NCBI RefSeq assembly: GCF_037975445.1
Contig: NZ_CP150254.1
Location: 3,160,001 to 3,224,000, forward strand
Length of the DNA: 64,000 nucleotides
Direction: 5' to 3'
DNA from: Peribacillus sp. FSL P2-0133
Lineage (GTDB): Bacteria; Bacillota; Bacilli; Bacillales; DSM-1321
In this document: piece by piece, positions 18,805 through 28,176 of the stretch
Layout of the letters: each line of letters opens with the position of its first letter
Numbering within the stretch: position 1 is the first letter of the stretch
Program-made: the position numbers and the translations under genes
The notes under the pieces: model-generated
Seen by the model: only the letters and a program-made list of their open reading frames with translations
What the model was told of the DNA's origin: nothing
The model's database searches: none

Positions 18805-19404
18805 TTGTCTAATAGATTAGGTTTAGTGCTTGACGTAGAAACAACTGGTTTACGTCCCTCTTCCGATGAAATCATCGAGCTTGCTCTTATACTCTTTACA
18901 TACAGCAGTGAAACAGGTGAAATTATTAATCTTATTGATCAGGAATCATTTTTAAGGGAGCCTCTCTCCTATGGAGCAAGAAGGAATTATGATCAAGCGT
19001 ACAGAATTCATGGAATTCCATACAGCTCAGTAGAAGGAAAAAGTTTTCACGATGAAAAAATTAAATCCTTCATTGCCCGTACCGATTCGATTTTCGCACA
19101 TAATGCTTCTTTCGATAGAAGTTTCCTTTACCAAATGTATCCGGAAATCAATGATCAAAAGTGGTTCTGTACGATGCGGAATGTTCCTTGGAAGCAATAC
19201 GGATTTGAGAATAGTAAACTCTTAACATTACTGCAGGCACATAATATCACAAATTTCCAAACACACAGGGCTATGGACGATATATCTTACCTAATGGAAC
19301 TCATGAGAAAACCAGGACCTTCTGGCCATCCTTATTTAAAGGAAGTCATAGCAAAAAATCCAATGAAGAAATATGCACCTGCTTCTCAAAAGACAAGGGT
19401 ATAG
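18805..19404 (+). CDS. DEDDh 3'-5' exonuclease family protein
   Basis: 199 residues. TTG at 18805 is the start, 8 bases after GGAGG. ExoI is LVLDVETTGL (Asp and Glu near 10-12), ExoII is FAHNASFDRSFL (Asp near 103), ExoIII is HRAMDDISYL (His and Asp near 154-159), so all DEDDh residues are present. The domain matches DnaQ/PolC-type exonucleases, but here it stands without a polymerase or helicase part. It could act in DNA repair or RNA trimming; the substrate is not set by the sequence. No operon partners. Confidence 0.87.
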   Translation: MSNRLGLVLDVETTGLRPSSDEIIELALILFTYSSETGEIINLIDQESFLREPLSYGARRNYDQAYRIHGIPYSSVEGKSFHDEKIKSFIARTDSIFAHNASFDRSFLYQMYPEINDQKWFCTMRNVPWKQYGFENSKLLTLLQAHNITNFQTHRAMDDISYLMELMRKPGPSGHPYLKEVIAKNPMKKYAPASQKTRV

Positions 19405-19560
19405 CTGATTGCAAAAATACTTCATTGTACAGGCTGCACCAAAGTTTTGTCACAAAATTGCTCATTCCATGAGAACAGGAATACATTTCTTTACGATGGG
19501 TGTTATTTTAGGGGCACTTTTATTTCCCTGCATTTCACTTATTTCCTGATATTTATTAAA

Positions 19561-19592
19561 AAACAGCGACCCATGACGGGTCGCTGTTTTTT
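19561..19592 (-). terminator. Terminator of the yhgE-like gene
   Basis: AAACAGCGACCC and GGGTCGCTGTTT form a 12-bp stem with a 5-base loop and T runs on both strands, between convergent genes. Confidence 0.88.
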
Positions 19593-19597
19593 GATCA

Positions 19598-21991
19598 TTA
19601 TACAGTTGCTTCTTCCTGTTTTTCATTTAATGCGCCGTTCAATTTCTTATACCGATAAATAAAGTAAAGAAGTGATAATATTAATGCCACAACGAGGAAT
19701 ATGGCCAATATGCCAAGATTATGCCACATGAAGCTATAATCTCCTGTTGAGATGACTGCACGGAAAGCATTAATAGAATATGTCATCGGTAGGAACGGTG
19801 TGAATCCTTGCAAGAAGCCAGGAACTAATTCATTTGGGAATGTTCCGCCACTGCTGGTCAGTTGAAGAATCAAAATCAATAACGCTATGAACCGGCCAGG
19901 ATTGTCAAAGGCCGAACCCAGGAACTGAATGATTGCCATGAATGTACAGCTAGCAAGAATGCTTACTGCAAAAAATAGCGGCAGGCTCGTAACATTGATT
20001 CCAAGACCTAAAATTAAAATCGAGTCCACCAATATGGCTTGACAGATTCCTATGAGTGCCATGACGCTGTATTTACTAATAAACCAGCTAAATCCACTCG
20101 CAGGTTTAACAGCAGGATCTTTTAACGGGAAAATGATCGTCAGAACGATAGCCCCGATAAATAAACTTAATGAAATTAAATATGGTGCAAAACTAGTGCC
20201 ATAGTTCGGGACATTATTAATTGGTAATTTATCCACTTTAACTGGGCTTGCAAACATGTCATATACTTCTTCATTGGACTTTATCTTACCTGCTTCGTCT
20301 GCCCCATCACTTAATTCGTCATGTAATTCTGCAGATCCATCTGAAAGTTTGGCGATTCCATCTTGTAACTTAATGGCTCCATTTGCCAGTTCTCCCATTC
20401 CGCTAGTAAGGCTGGATGAACCTTCCTTCAGCTTATCCGTTCCTGTAACCAGACCTTTCGAACCTTCTGAAAGCTGTGAGGTTCCACTTGATAATTGCTT
20501 GGAGCCATCTTCAAGCTGATCAAGCCCGCTTACCAAGTTATTGCTGCCTTCGGTTAACTGTCCAAGCCCACTTTGTGCTGAATCTATACTATCGCCAAAT
20601 GTTGTCAAGCCAGATACCAATTGACCTTGACCATTCTTCAGTTCATCCGCCCCATTGGCGAGTTTATCCTGAGCTTGCTTCAATTGAGTGAAACCGCCGC
20701 TTATTGCACTTGTGCCTTCACCTAACTGATTAGCTCCAGCACTAAGACTATTTGAGCCTTTAGCAATTTCAGTTGCACTTGCCGATAGTTCCCCTACTCC
20801 TTCAGATACTCCTTTACTACCTTCACTGATGCGGGTTAGAGAAGTAATCACTCCCTCCAAACGCGCTTTCTCTGCAGGATCATCCGCAGCTTCAGATTGT
20901 TGTTTCAATCCGGAAATTACCTCATCCAAACCTGCTGAAACTTCAGATGCCCCAGCTTTTGCTTCGTTCGATGCTGCACTCCATTCAGCCAATGAACCTG
21001 AAAGTTGGGAAGCTCCAGCAGCTACACCATTTGCTCCATCTGTCAAAGCGGGCAGCTTTTCTTCGATTTGATTGAAGCCCTCTAATGACTGTTGCAGTCC
21101 AGAGGCCAATTCACCAGTACCCGCTTCAGATTTCTTGGCTCCTTGCAAAAGCTCGGATTGCCCATCTTTCATTTGTCCAACACCAGAGCTAAACTGTTGT
21201 AACCCTTGATTGAGTTCTTTTGATCCTATAGCTGCCGAACCGACTCCATTCGAAAAGGTCAATGATTTTTCAGCTAATTTTTCCAGGTTTTCATGGATTT
21301 CGACAGAACCTGAATGAAGGGAATCAATTCCTTCATCGACTTTTTTGGAACCCTCTTTAGCCGAGTTAATCCCATCACCAAGTTCACTTGATCCGTTCTT
21401 CACTGTATCTGTTCCATCTTTCAATTCTCCAGCTCCGTCACTGGCACTTTTGAGTCCGTCAGTCATTTCGTTCAAATTATCGAACATAGACTCCGCATAG
21501 GTTTTCGTAACGGCTGACGAAACCTCCCCTTTAATTCTCTCCGAAGCTGCGTCACCTATTTTAGTGGAAATATAGTTGAACCCTTCATTGGACGTATAAA
21601 TTAAATCAAGTTTTTCCGGATTGTCCTCCTGTAAGGTCGTTGCATTTTTGGAGAAGTTTTTCGGGATTTCTATTTTCATGTAATAATCTTGTTTTTCCAG
21701 GCCTTCATTTGCTTCTTTTTGACTGACGAAATGCCAATCGAAATCCTTCTTTTCCTTTAACTCCTTGACTAAATCTTTTCCTATTGTAAGTTCCGATTCA
21801 TTGAACTCCGCACCCTCATCCATATTGACAATGGCAACAGGCAATTGGTCCACCTTACCATATGGATCCCAAAATGCCCACAGGAAAGTGCCGCTGTATA
21901 ATAATGGAACCAGTATGATCCCTATTATCGAAATGAGTATCATAGGATGTTTTATTATGGCTAAAATTTCACCCTTTAAAGATTTTAACAC
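19598..21991 (-). CDS. YhgE/Pip family membrane protein with long extracytoplasmic repeat region
   Basis: About 797 residues. One N-terminal helix (near 18-40) precedes a very long extracytoplasmic region of heptad-like repeats of the type LSSGTSQLSEGSKGLVTGTD, then five C-terminal helices starting APYLISLSLFIGAIVLTIIF. This is the YhgE/Pip architecture (phage infection protein in Lactococcus), related in fold to ABC-2 permeases. TTG at 22000 is only two bases from AGGAGGG, so I prefer GTG at 21991. In type VII secretion loci a relative (EsaA/YueB) acts as a phage receptor; no T7SS genes are here. Confidence 0.86.
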   Translation of the reverse strand: MLKSLKGEILAIIKHPMILISIIGIILVPLLYSGTFLWAFWDPYGKVDQLPVAIVNMDEGAEFNESELTIGKDLVKELKEKKDFDWHFVSQKEANEGLEKQDYYMKIEIPKNFSKNATTLQEDNPEKLDLIYTSNEGFNYISTKIGDAASERIKGEVSSAVTKTYAESMFDNLNEMTDGLKSASDGAGELKDGTDTVKNGSSELGDGINSAKEGSKKVDEGIDSLHSGSVEIHENLEKLAEKSLTFSNGVGSAAIGSKELNQGLQQFSSGVGQMKDGQSELLQGAKKSEAGTGELASGLQQSLEGFNQIEEKLPALTDGANGVAAGASQLSGSLAEWSAASNEAKAGASEVSAGLDEVISGLKQQSEAADDPAEKARLEGVITSLTRISEGSKGVSEGVGELSASATEIAKGSNSLSAGANQLGEGTSAISGGFTQLKQAQDKLANGADELKNGQGQLVSGLTTFGDSIDSAQSGLGQLTEGSNNLVSGLDQLEDGSKQLSSGTSQLSEGSKGLVTGTDKLKEGSSSLTSGMGELANGAIKLQDGIAKLSDGSAELHDELSDGADEAGKIKSNEEVYDMFASPVKVDKLPINNVPNYGTSFAPYLISLSLFIGAIVLTIIFPLKDPAVKPASGFSWFISKYSVMALIGICQAILVDSILILGLGINVTSLPLFFAVSILASCTFMAIIQFLGSAFDNPGRFIALLILILQLTSSGGTFPNELVPGFLQGFTPFLPMTYSINAFRAVISTGDYSFMWHNLGILAIFLVVALILSLLYFIYRYKKLNGALNEKQEEATV

Positions 21992-22340
21992 GCCTACCAA
22001 GCCCTCCTATACGACGAATATGCCGTTTATTTAATCTATCTCGGTGAAAAACGGATTGAAGAATACATTTTTAACTCATTTGCTTCTGCAATATATTTAA
22101 AATTCACTATCTTAATCATTAATATATATTACTTTTCAAGCAAATAATAACTTATGACTATATCGTTCATTTGGTCATTAACACGAAAATAATATAACAT
22201 TTATCCATTCATTTATCAATACTTTTTCACTGTCTTACATCCTATATCTACTATTTATCTCTTTATATTCTGTTTAGATTGCCTTTTTATTGATTAAGCC
22301 CTTATCATCGGCTGTTAAAATTTCCTCTATATTTCATGGC
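21992..22340. other. Intergenic stretch, no gene seen
   Basis: AT-rich sequence upstream of the yhgE-like gene and downstream of the nitronate monooxygenase terminator. It should hold the yhgE promoter; nothing else stands out. Confidence 0.5.
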
Positions 22341-22372
22341 AAAAAAGGGTATCCATAATGGATACCCTTTTA
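22341..22372 (-). terminator. Terminator of the nitronate monooxygenase gene
   Basis: AAAAGGGTATCC and GGATACCCTTTT form a 12-bp stem with a 5-base loop; the minus strand continues with a T run. Confidence 0.9.
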
Positions 22373-22411
22373 ATTAGCTATATTAGCATAATTAAATGAA
22401 GCGCTTACATA

Positions 22412-23410
22412 TCATTTTGATATAATGCCTTTTAATTTTTCCGCCTGCCCGGTCAGTTTCTTTAAGGATTGCTGATATTCTTTTTCTAATTGTTTTATGA
22501 TTCCGGCGGCGGTATCTATTTTTTTAATCGCCCCTACGCCATGACCCGCTGACCAAATATCACGCCACGCTTTAGATTCAGATGATTTGGACATGCTGTC
22601 AAAATCGACTTTTTCTTTTTTGGCTAATTGCTCAGGGTCTAATCCTTCCTTTCTGATGCTCGGTTTCAGCATATTACAATTAACGCCTGAAAATGCATCA
22701 GTCAAGATGATGTCATCATGATCAGAATCGACAAGCATTTCACGATATTCATCATTGGCCCTGCTCTCTTTAGCCACGATAAAACGTGTACCCATATATG
22801 CAAGATCCGCTCCTGCAGCTTGAGCTGCCAAGATACTGTGACCAGTACTGATGGATCCGGCAAGCAAAATGATTCCGTCCCAGAATGTCCTTACGCTGTC
22901 CACGAAAGCAAAGCTATTTATCTCACCAGCATGACCACCGGCTCCCGCAGCAACCAAGATCAATCCGTCCACACCTGACTCCGCAGCTTTTTTTGCAAAA
23001 TCCACCGAGCTGACATCCGAAAAGACCAACCCGCCATAGCTATGTACGACATCCACCACATGTTTTGGTGAACCTAATGATGTAATGACGATGGGAGGCT
23101 GATGCTTTTTGACCAATTCCAGCTCTTCTTCAAGACGGCTATATGTACGGTGGACAACCATATTCATTGCCCATGGAGCAATCTTTGAGCCAGGTTCTTT
23201 ATCCTTTGCTGCAATCAATGTGTCGTTTATATCACTCATCCATTGATCCAGTACCTCAATCGGCCGCGCATTCGGTGCTGGAAAAGAGCCGATCACCCCA
23301 TTCAAGCAGCATTCTTTCACTAACTCAGGACCGGATATTAAAAACATAGGTGCTGAGATAACTGGTAAAGTTAATTGATTCCACCACTGTTCAGGCAAAC
23401 TTCTTGTCAT
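22412..23410 (-). CDS. Nitronate monooxygenase (2-nitropropane dioxygenase family)
   Basis: 332 residues, ATG at 23410 behind GGGAGG. It is an FMN TIM barrel: PVISAPMFLISGPELVKECC at the N-terminus, VVITSLGSPKHVVDVVHSYG, then ILVAAGAGGHAGEINSFAFV with the catalytic-region His, and LAAQAAGADLAYMGTRFIVA for the FMN phosphate. The family oxidises alkyl nitronates such as propionate 3-nitronate to semialdehydes. It is a single gene. Close sequences in Bacillaceae are annotated the same way, but activity within the wider family varies. Confidence 0.87.
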   Translation of the reverse strand: MTRSLPEQWWNQLTLPVISAPMFLISGPELVKECCLNGVIGSFPAPNARPIEVLDQWMSDINDTLIAAKDKEPGSKIAPWAMNMVVHRTYSRLEEELELVKKHQPPIVITSLGSPKHVVDVVHSYGGLVFSDVSSVDFAKKAAESGVDGLILVAAGAGGHAGEINSFAFVDSVRTFWDGIILLAGSISTGHSILAAQAAGADLAYMGTRFIVAKESRANDEYREMLVDSDHDDIILTDAFSGVNCNMLKPSIRKEGLDPEQLAKKEKVDFDSMSKSSESKAWRDIWSAGHGVGAIKKIDTAAGIIKQLEKEYQQSLKKLTGQAEKLKGIISK

Positions 23411-23540
23411 CTATGAAACCTCCCATTTTAATATATTACCAAAATATAACACTACAAGATTATCATACTTCTAAAATACACAATTTTCAAGAAATTAATT
23501 CAGCAGCTGAATTAACTTGTCATGAAGCGCCATGTCAATG

Positions 23541-23577
23541 AAAAAACTGTATATGGAATGCATCCCATATACAGTTT
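23541..23577 (-). terminator. Terminator of the HAD hydrolase gene
   Basis: AAACTGTATATGG and CCATATACAGTTT form a 13-bp stem; six T follow on the minus strand. Confidence 0.9.
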
Positions 23578-23581
23578 CGAT

Positions 23582-24325
23582 TCAATTTGAAAGCGCCCAT
23601 TTACGAATGGCCTTAGCCACACCATCTTCTTCGTTTGTTGCTGTAACCCAATCTGCTTTTTCTTTCACAATTTCTTGGGCGTTTCCCATTGCCACACCCA
23701 CTTTTGCATCAGAAATCATTGCAAGGTCGTTAAGGCTGTCACCTACTGCCATAACATTATCCATCGTAATATCGAGCAATGAACATACAAGCTTTATCGC
23801 TTTCGCTTTATTGACGCCCATGGCATTCACTTCAATATTCGTTGGGCTAGAATTGCTTATTTCAAAGTTTCCTTTTGATACCAGTTCATCCATGATGATT
23901 TTGCGGACGTCATCATCAGTTGTATCAAAACCGAATTTAAGCCATTGCGAATCATGGATTTTTTCAGGCATTTCAGCCCTGTAAATATTATCGCAACTAA
24001 TTGCCCAAAAATGTGTACCATGTTTTTGGCTTAATTCCCACATCCATTGTATGGACTCACTATCGACGATATTCCTTTCCACCAGTTTTCCTTGATTATC
24101 GTATATTTCACTTCCGTTAACGGTAATGAGGTATGATTGGAGTTCCATTGACTTTGCAAAATCACTGCATGTCGCGTAGGATCTTCCTGTGCTCAATACA
24201 ACAAAAATCCCTTGATTTTCTGCTTCTTTTATCGCTCTCCGATTTTCTTGGGATATCTCTCCAGCCTTATTGAGAAGCGTGCCATCCATATCAAGTGCAA
24301 CCAGCTTAATATCTTGTTCCTTCAT
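23582..24325 (-). CDS. Cof-type HAD-IIB family phosphatase
   Basis: 247 residues. HAD motif I is ALDMDGTLLN (nucleophile Asp near 11), motif II is VVLSTGRSY, motif III Lys lies in GVNKAKAIK, motif IV is AVGDSLNDLAMIS. The C2B cap is inserted between II and III. Relatives (YkrA, YwtE, YcsE) dephosphorylate sugar phosphates or the flavin precursor 5-amino-6-ribitylamino-uracil phosphate. Substrate is not set. ATG at 24325 follows AAGGGTG. Monocistronic. Confidence 0.88.
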   Translation of the reverse strand: MKEQDIKLVALDMDGTLLNKAGEISQENRRAIKEAENQGIFVVLSTGRSYATCSDFAKSMELQSYLITVNGSEIYDNQGKLVERNIVDSESIQWMWELSQKHGTHFWAISCDNIYRAEMPEKIHDSQWLKFGFDTTDDDVRKIIMDELVSKGNFEISNSSPTNIEVNAMGVNKAKAIKLVCSLLDITMDNVMAVGDSLNDLAMISDAKVGVAMGNAQEIVKEKADWVTATNEEDGVAKAIRKWALSN

Positions 24326-24501
24326 TCTTATTCACCCTTCCATAATCCTTCTTTATGTAACTAATTCCATGATAGCTTATAATGCATACGCAAGGAAAGT
24401 ACGTGAATAATTGAACAGGTATTGCCATTCGTTTCATGGTTTTTAAAATCAACCAAATATCTTTATCCGGCCACTTTATATTCTGCCATTCTAAACATCG
24501 T

Positions 24502-25497
24502 CTACTCCCTTTCTTTTTTCATTTCATTCAATTCTTTTTTTATCTGACCTTCCCATTTTGGGATACCATCATTTTCATCAAATTCTATAATGACATCCGT
24601 TACTCCTCTTTCCTTGAATATCTCATTAAACAGCCGATCTTTAATGTCATCCGCCTGGGCGATTGAAATATGGGGATCAAGTTCAACTTCAAGTTCAACA
24701 TGAAAGTCTTCCCCTTCTTTTATTACGGCAAGTTTCTGTATATCCCTTACGTCTGGATCATCCATGACCTTAGTTCCGATTTTTTGTCGCATTTCAATAT
24801 CGGCTTCCCCAAGAGCACCTGCAGCATTATCAAGAAATACCCTACCAACCACATAGAACATACCAAGACCGATCATGACGGAAGCAACGCCTTCCGCTTG
24901 GATGAAGGGCGTGAAGTTTGCTAATAAAATGGCAATTATCGCTAGTACCCCACCACCGGTTGCTACCATATCTTCCATGAATACTAATTTGGTCGCCGGT
25001 TTTGCTCTTTTTAAACCAGCGAAGCTCTTAAATATGACGGCTGCTCCTTTAGCTTCGATTCCAGTCTCATGCACCACTTCTTTCATCGCTTTAAATAATA
25101 CATATGATTCCAACACAACCGCTAACGAAAGGACGGACAAGTTAATAAGGATACCAGTTGATTCTACAGGGTGCAAAATGTGATGGAACCCTTCTTTAAT
25201 CGTTTCATAAGACATAATCCCGACAACCAATACTGCCCCTAATAATACGAGGTTAACCAAACGTCCAAAACCATCAGGGAATCGATCAGTTGGTGACTTT
25301 TTACTTAGTGCGGATCCAATGAAGACGAAAAACTGATTCGCAGCATCGCCCAAAGTATGTAAAGTTTCAGCAAACATAGCTACATTGCCTGTCATAAAAT
25401 AAGCAATCCCCTTTAGCACAGCGATGATACTATTCACACAGGCAGCAATGAACGCCGATTTATTACCTTGTTTTAATAACCGAAATAACTCTTTCAT
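24502..25497 (-). CDS. Cation diffusion facilitator family transporter, SLC30A9-like branch
   Basis: 331 residues with six predicted helices and a cytoplasmic C-terminal domain (DPDVRDIQKLAVIKEGEDFH, HISIAQADDIKDRL). Helix 2 keeps the metal pair in ETLHTLGDAANQF, but helix 5 has FMEDMVATGGG, so the usual second HxxxD is replaced by Glu-Asp. This is typical of the SLC30A9/ZnT9-like branch, whose ion preference differs from classical Zn exporters. A long non-helical insertion follows helix 4 (KSFAGLKRAKPATK). ATG at 25497 follows GGGGGGT. Confidence 0.85.
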   Translation of the reverse strand: MKELFRLLKQGNKSAFIAACVNSIIAVLKGIAYFMTGNVAMFAETLHTLGDAANQFFVFIGSALSKKSPTDRFPDGFGRLVNLVLLGAVLVVGIMSYETIKEGFHHILHPVESTGILINLSVLSLAVVLESYVLFKAMKEVVHETGIEAKGAAVIFKSFAGLKRAKPATKLVFMEDMVATGGGVLAIIAILLANFTPFIQAEGVASVMIGLGMFYVVGRVFLDNAAGALGEADIEMRQKIGTKVMDDPDVRDIQKLAVIKEGEDFHVELEVELDPHISIAQADDIKDRLFNEIFKERGVTDVIIEFDENDGIPKWEGQIKKELNEMKKERE

Positions 25498-25723
25498 ATA
25501 ATACCCCCCCTAATCTTTTTATAAATCCATTATCATAATGTATTATCCCCAACAGTGGAAAATATGAAACCACATAAGCGAAACCCTTAACTATACGATT
25601 GGTGAATGGTCATAAGTTGTAATTCCCACAAACGAATATATTCCAGGAATGGACTCATCTATTCTAATAAGTTCACATGAACGCATTCATTTCTTTTGAA
25701 AACTGATTAAAACAACAAAAAAA

Positions 25724-25748
25724 GGGAGTAAGCGGCGGCTTACTTCCT
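25724..25748 (-). terminator. Terminator of the unknown 251-residue protein gene
   Basis: GGAGTAAGC and GCTTACTTCC pair around GGCG, followed by seven T on the minus strand. Confidence 0.82.
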
Positions 25749-25775
25749 ATCATTCAAGAACTTCTGCGTTTAAGC

Positions 25776-26528
25776 TTAGATCTCCTTTTTCACTAACTTA
25801 GATGGATTATTAACTTTATACCGTATTTCTTTATTGTATTTTTTGTCGACCACTTTTCCATCAAATTCGATTGCGTCCCCTTCTTCGAGCTCAGCTTTTT
25901 TTAATGTCTTGCTATATCCACACCAAGCATCGCCGATAGTCAATTCAGGCTCCGTTGTCACTATGACACTCTCCAAGAGTATGACTTCATCTTCTTCACC
26001 AGTGAAATGGTTCATTTTCGCCGTGAACTCCTTGACCGTTGCAGTGAAATGCACTTTTTCCCCAGGTAAGTCCAATTTAGGTTTTGCAGTCGTCTTTTTA
26101 GTTTTGGCTTTTGCTTTTTTTGGTTCTGCACTTAGCTGATCGGAGTTTTCCGTAATTGGTGCTTCCATCACCTGCTCAGTTTCACTTGAATCTGCGGATG
26201 TTTCGGCAACCGGTCCACTCAACAATTCTTTTCCGAAACTGGTGCTTTGCATTTCCTTTAAATAGGAAGGGTGAATGCAACTAAGCTTTCCATTTTCAAA
26301 TTCAACAACTACAGTGTCAAGGCCATTTCCATATTGTTCATAACCTGCCAATTTGACTTTAGCTTGAAAACTGCCGCTTTTATATAATAGTTCTCTTTTT
26401 ACCGAACGGGCAGTGAATAATTTCCATTCCAATCCTTTAGCGATATAGTCCGTATCATCTAAAAAAGGGATATACTCTCCTTTTGGTGCAATATAATGAA
26501 TCAAATCTTCAGCTGGAGTTTCAGCCAC
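25776..26528 (-). CDS. Protein of unknown function, two domains joined by a Lys/Ala-rich linker
   Basis: About 250 residues; family not recognised. The N-terminal part (1-100) contains VKRELLYKSGSFQAKVKLAG, LDTVVVEFENGKLSCIHPSY. A low-complexity linker follows (about 100-155) with acidic then basic stretches, the latter KKAKAKTKKTTAKPKLDLPG. The C-terminal part has GEKVHFTATVKEFTAKMNHF, then EVILLESVIVTTEPELTIGD AWCGYS, looking like a beta-barrel, possibly OB-like. The start is chosen as GTG at 26528 because AGGAGT is spaced for it. No signal peptide. Highly charged linkers of this sort can bind nucleic acid, but that is only a guess. Confidence 0.7.
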   Translation of the reverse strand: MAETPAEDLIHYIAPKGEYIPFLDDTDYIAKGLEWKLFTARSVKRELLYKSGSFQAKVKLAGYEQYGNGLDTVVVEFENGKLSCIHPSYLKEMQSTSFGKELLSGPVAETSADSSETEQVMEAPITENSDQLSAEPKKAKAKTKKTTAKPKLDLPGEKVHFTATVKEFTAKMNHFTGEEDEVILLESVIVTTEPELTIGDAWCGYSKTLKKAELEEGDAIEFDGKVVDKKYNKEIRYKVNNPSKLVKKEI

Positions 26529-26681
26529 AGTAACCACTCCTAATCTTTTCTATAGATTATATTCTAGCAAAGGATTTCAAAGTTGCAAATGAATGAGTAT
26601 CATTATGGGTTGATAGCAGTCACAATTCCGAACACGCCTAATTTCCCCCCATTAAATGAATGCGATCAATTTTGGAACCAG

Positions 26682-26713
26682 AAAAAAAGCTGCCCACTAA
26701 GAGCAGCCTTTTT
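26682..26713 (-). terminator. Terminator of the amino acid permease gene
   Basis: AAAAAAAGCTGC and GAGCAGCCTTTTT pair through GCTGC/GCAGC, with seven T following on the minus strand. Confidence 0.75.
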
Positions 26714-26766
26714 ATTTGAATAGTCAATCATTTATTTCGACAATCGGGCAAAAAGGACTACATCCC

Positions 26767-28176
26767 TTACCCTTCCTTAATGTGAATTTTTTTTAGTTTT
26801 CCTTCCTGTTCAGGAGTAATAACGTTTTTCTTATGATAAAACAGAAAGTATGACCCAATAACTAGAATCGTGAGAAGGGTTGTAAGAAAGAATTGCAATC
26901 TCATGGAATCAATAAATGCCTGAGCAACGAAAATAATAAATAATACGGCAATAGTCACGTAGGTTAAATAAGGGAATAGCCACATTTTCACTTTGAGTGT
27001 CCCTGGATTTTCTTTTTCCGACTTTTTCCGCAAATATAGATGGGAAAAGGCGATAAAGATATACATGATCATGGTGACTCCTCCCGAGCTGTTTGCGAGA
27101 AAAGCAAACAATTTATCAGGGGAAACAAATTTAAATGTCGTACACACATAAGCAAAGAAAACACTTGCCATTAACGCCCAAATCGGAATTCCCCTCTTAT
27201 TCACACGGGAAAGGATTTTCGGTGCATCACCTTTTATTGATAAAGAATATAACATACGAGAGCTTGTATATAGCCCTGAATTCAAAACAGAAAGCAATGA
27301 AGTGAAGATTACGATATTCATGACTTGACCCGCTGCCGGGAGGCCTGCCATATCAAATACGCTGGCATAGGGGGTTTTTAGTAAATCTTTAGCCCCTTGG
27401 GGGATTACGATAACTAACACAGTAACTGAACCAACAAAGAAAAGAAGGAGACGCCATACAACACTGTTTATGGCTCTAATAATATTTTTTTCAGGGTTTT
27501 CAGACTCGCCTGCAGCAATGGCAGCTACTTCACTTCCTGATAAAGAGAAGGTAATGAATATCACACTAAGGAGGACAGGCAGAAAACCATTTGGCAAAAA
27601 CCTTCCATCCCCAGTTATGTTTGAGAGGCCTGGTGAATCGAATCCTGGAACAAATCCGAAAATCATGGCGGCGCCCAGGAAGAGGAATATTACAATGGCA
27701 GCCACTTTCATGAAAGCTAACCAGTATTCAAATTCCCCATAAGCTTTGACAGAATAGATATTCGTAACCGTCATTAATATAGGGAAAGATAGACTGGCAG
27801 CCCACATAGGTATGCCAGGAACCCAATCATGAATCATAGTACCCAATAACGTAGTTTCGATAGCAATGATGATAACCCAGTTGAACCAGTATAACCAGCC
27901 TATCGTGTATCCGGCCCAGGGACCAAATGCTTGATGTGCATATGTTGAAAAGGATCCGCTATCAGGATTCACCACAGCCATTTCACCCAGCATACGCATT
28001 ATTAGCACGATCATCAATCCTGCGATTATATACGATAAAATAGCACCAGGTCCTGCTGAATCGATTATTGTTCCGCTTCCGATAAATAGTCCTGCCCCGA
28101 TTACCCCGCCAATAGAAATCATTGTGACATGCCTGGTCTTGAGACCGTGTTTCAATTCATTTGTTTGAAGTGCCAC
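26767..28176 (-). CDS. APC-family amino acid permease (AAT/GabP-like)
   Basis: About 469 residues with twelve predicted helices. The N-terminus has LKHGLKTRHVTMISIGGVIG then AGLFIGSGTIIDSAGPGAIL, the APC substrate-binding unwound helix, and MLGEMAVVNPDSGSFSTYA. This is the amino acid transporter (AAT) subfamily, which includes GabP, RocE and AapA. An upstream ATG at 28188 overlaps the AAAGGATGGTGA ribosome site, so I prefer GTG at 28176. Substrate is unknown. It is a single gene with a long untranslated upstream region. Confidence 0.88.
   Translation of the reverse strand: MALQTNELKHGLKTRHVTMISIGGVIGAGLFIGSGTIIDSAGPGAILSYIIAGLMIVLIMRMLGEMAVVNPDSGSFSTYAHQAFGPWAGYTIGWLYWFNWVIIIAIETTLLGTMIHDWVPGIPMWAASLSFPILMTVTNIYSVKAYGEFEYWLAFMKVAAIVIFLFLGAAMIFGFVPGFDSPGLSNITGDGRFLPNGFLPVLLSVIFITFSLSGSEVAAIAAGESENPEKNIIRAINSVVWRLLLFFVGSVTVLVIVIPQGAKDLLKTPYASVFDMAGLPAAGQVMNIVIFTSLLSVLNSGLYTSSRMLYSLSIKGDAPKILSRVNKRGIPIWALMASVFFAYVCTTFKFVSPDKLFAFLANSSGGVTMIMYIFIAFSHLYLRKKSEKENPGTLKVKMWLFPYLTYVTIAVLFIIFVAQAFIDSMRLQFFLTTLLTILVIGSYFLFYHKKNVITPEQEGKLKKIHIKEG

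Noticed and set aside
19598-21991. Long repeat region in the YhgE-like gene considered as a phage tail or adhesin
   Set aside because: N-terminal and C-terminal membrane segments match YhgE/Pip; the repeats are normal for that family.
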